From the NCBI GenBank assembly GCA_934553255.1, contig CAKTEZ010000021.1:1-23633 (forward strand): a DNA stretch of 23,633 nt, written 5' to 3'. The position numbers were made by a program, and so were the translations under genes. The DNA comes from an uncultured Oscillospiraceae bacterium. Lineage in GTDB: Bacteria > Bacillota > Clostridia > Oscillospirales > Oscillospiraceae. Positions 23,053 through 23,633 of the stretch are shown here, one piece after another; the first letter of the stretch is position 1, and each line of letters begins with the position of its first letter. Under the pieces are notes generated by a model. The model made no database searches, had not been told where the DNA came from, and saw nothing but the letters and a program-made list of their open reading frames with translations.

Positions 23053-23086
23053 AGAACGCCTCCGAACGCAGCTATCATTCGACAGC

Positions 23087-23115
23087 ATTCTACACGACAC
23101 GGCGGCGGCGCGCAA
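23087..23115 (-). promoter_or_regulatory. Possible promoter of the SLH-GH18 gene
   Basis: On the minus strand TTGCGC (23110-23115) and TAGAAT (23087-23092, 5/6) are spaced by 17 bases, about 35 bases upstream of the start. The rest of the gap to 23255 is GC-rich with a small perfect hairpin GGGCGGA-TGCC-TCCGCCC near 23172-23189 and no gene. Confidence 0.45.
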
Positions 23116-23255
23116 GCAGGCATAATGAAAACTTTTTGTAAACCATATTCCCCCGTCGGTCCCTGCGCCGAGGGCGGATGCCTCCGCCCGCCTCCGATGT
23201 GCGGCGGAGCGCCGCGCCCATTTTCGACATTTGCGCCGCCGAGGTGTTTTTGCCC

Positions 23256-23284
23256 TTGACAAGCCGTTGGGGATAACCTATAAT
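23256..23284 (+). promoter_or_regulatory. Perfect-consensus SigA promoter of the DUF3870 gene
   Basis: TTGACA (23256-23261) and TATAAT (23279-23284) with a 17-base spacer, all consensus. A small hairpin ACAGCA/TGCTGT (23289-23294, 23303-23308) followed by T residues lies at the expected transcript start. Confidence 0.92.
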
Positions 23285-23343
23285 AAATACAGCAATAAAG
23301 GATGCTGTTTTTAGCGATGTTGCCCAACGGAGGAAGAAATTCT

Positions 23344-23633
23344 TTGGATAAAATGCATTCCGTCTTTGTCATCGGCGAGTCGCGCACCAACGCTGACAAC
23401 GCCATCACGAAGATGTACGGCACCTTTTATATGGCGTTTGAGGTCGAGGAAACGACCTTTGAAATTCTGGACTTTAGCTGTACGCACACGATCGCCACAA
23501 CGCAGGACTTCCTGTGCAAGCTGTTCCTCGGTCAGTCCTTCCCCGAGGTGGACGGATGGCTGGAGGACGCGCTGAACCGCCGCTACGGCGGCTCCTCGCG
23601 CAAGGCTGTGCTGGTCGCCTACCGTGACGCACT
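23344..23633 (+). CDS. DUF3870-family protein, N-terminal part (cut by window edge)
   Basis: The first 96 codons are present. The sequence MHSVFVIGESRT, AITKMYGTFYMAFEV, ILDFSCTHTIATTQDF, CKLFLGQSF and RRYGGSSRKAVLVAYRDA matches my memory of DUF3870, a small family of unknown function often near amino-acid or keto-acid metabolism genes. The TTG at 23344 is favoured because GGAGG lies ten bases upstream; the ATG at 23353 is 19 bases from it. No catalytic role can be stated. A perfect-consensus promoter suggests strong expression in growing cells. Confidence 0.8.
   Translation, partial: MDKMHSVFVIGESRTNADNAITKMYGTFYMAFEVEETTFEILDFSCTHTIATTQDFLCKLFLGQSFPEVDGWLEDALNRRYGGSSRKAVLVAYRDA

Noticed and set aside
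23053..23262. Upstream extension of the SLH-GH18 protein
   Set aside because: It would bury a clear signal peptide 70 residues inside the protein and crosses the promoter. The internal ATG has GGAGG.

Overview
The window is about 23.6 kb of GC-rich bacterial chromosome, gene-dense and coded mostly on the minus strand. A GerA-family spore germination protein, an S-layer-homology glycosidase, strong GGAGG-type ribosome sites and consensus SigA promoters point to an endospore-forming Firmicute. Protein style (NADP-type glutamate dehydrogenase, YtrA/YtrB-like ABC operon, DUF3870) suggests a gut clostridium of the Oscillospiraceae/Ruminococcaceae type. That placement is inferred, not measured. I saw no tRNA, rRNA, CRISPR array, phage gene or insertion sequence.

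Left part (1-6800, all minus): the 5' end of gdhA; an uncharacterised three-helix membrane protein with a large outer domain; a BceAB-like ABC exporter pair whose permease lacks the usual big extracellular domain; and a YtrA-type operon (GntR repressor, ATPase, ABC-2 permease, and a newly called 22-residue membrane peptide). The YtrA-type operon runs from a consensus promoter overlapped by a perfect 14-bp dyad to an intrinsic terminator.

Middle part (6800-12650): a SpoVAF-like germination protein preceded by a 66-residue unknown protein, a DUF2156-GNAT fusion protein, and a LysR regulator divergent from a sodium:amino-acid symporter of the NSS/SNF family, with a dyad between them.

Right part (12660-21410) is the most coherent system: argC-argJ-argB-argD, which make ornithine from glutamate through acetylated intermediates, followed on the same strand by an NhaC-type antiporter and an alanine/ornithine racemase-family enzyme. 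A second LysR gene is divergent from argC, with a textbook T-N11-A dyad between the two promoters. The nhaC-racemase pair has its own promoter and a structured leader of about 320 nt. Together with gdhA and the symporter this looks like a glutamate/ornithine-centred amino-acid neighbourhood. A link from ornithine synthesis to D-ornithine is a testable hypothesis.

Far right (21420-23633): a secreted SLH-GH18 protein and, divergent from it, the start of a DUF3870 gene driven by a perfect-consensus promoter.

Start codons were moved inward wherever the longest open frame ran back through a promoter, terminator or neighbouring gene. These changes affect the membrane protein, the YtrB-like ATPase, the 66-aa gene, the GNAT fusion, nhaC, argC, the second lysR and the SLH gene.
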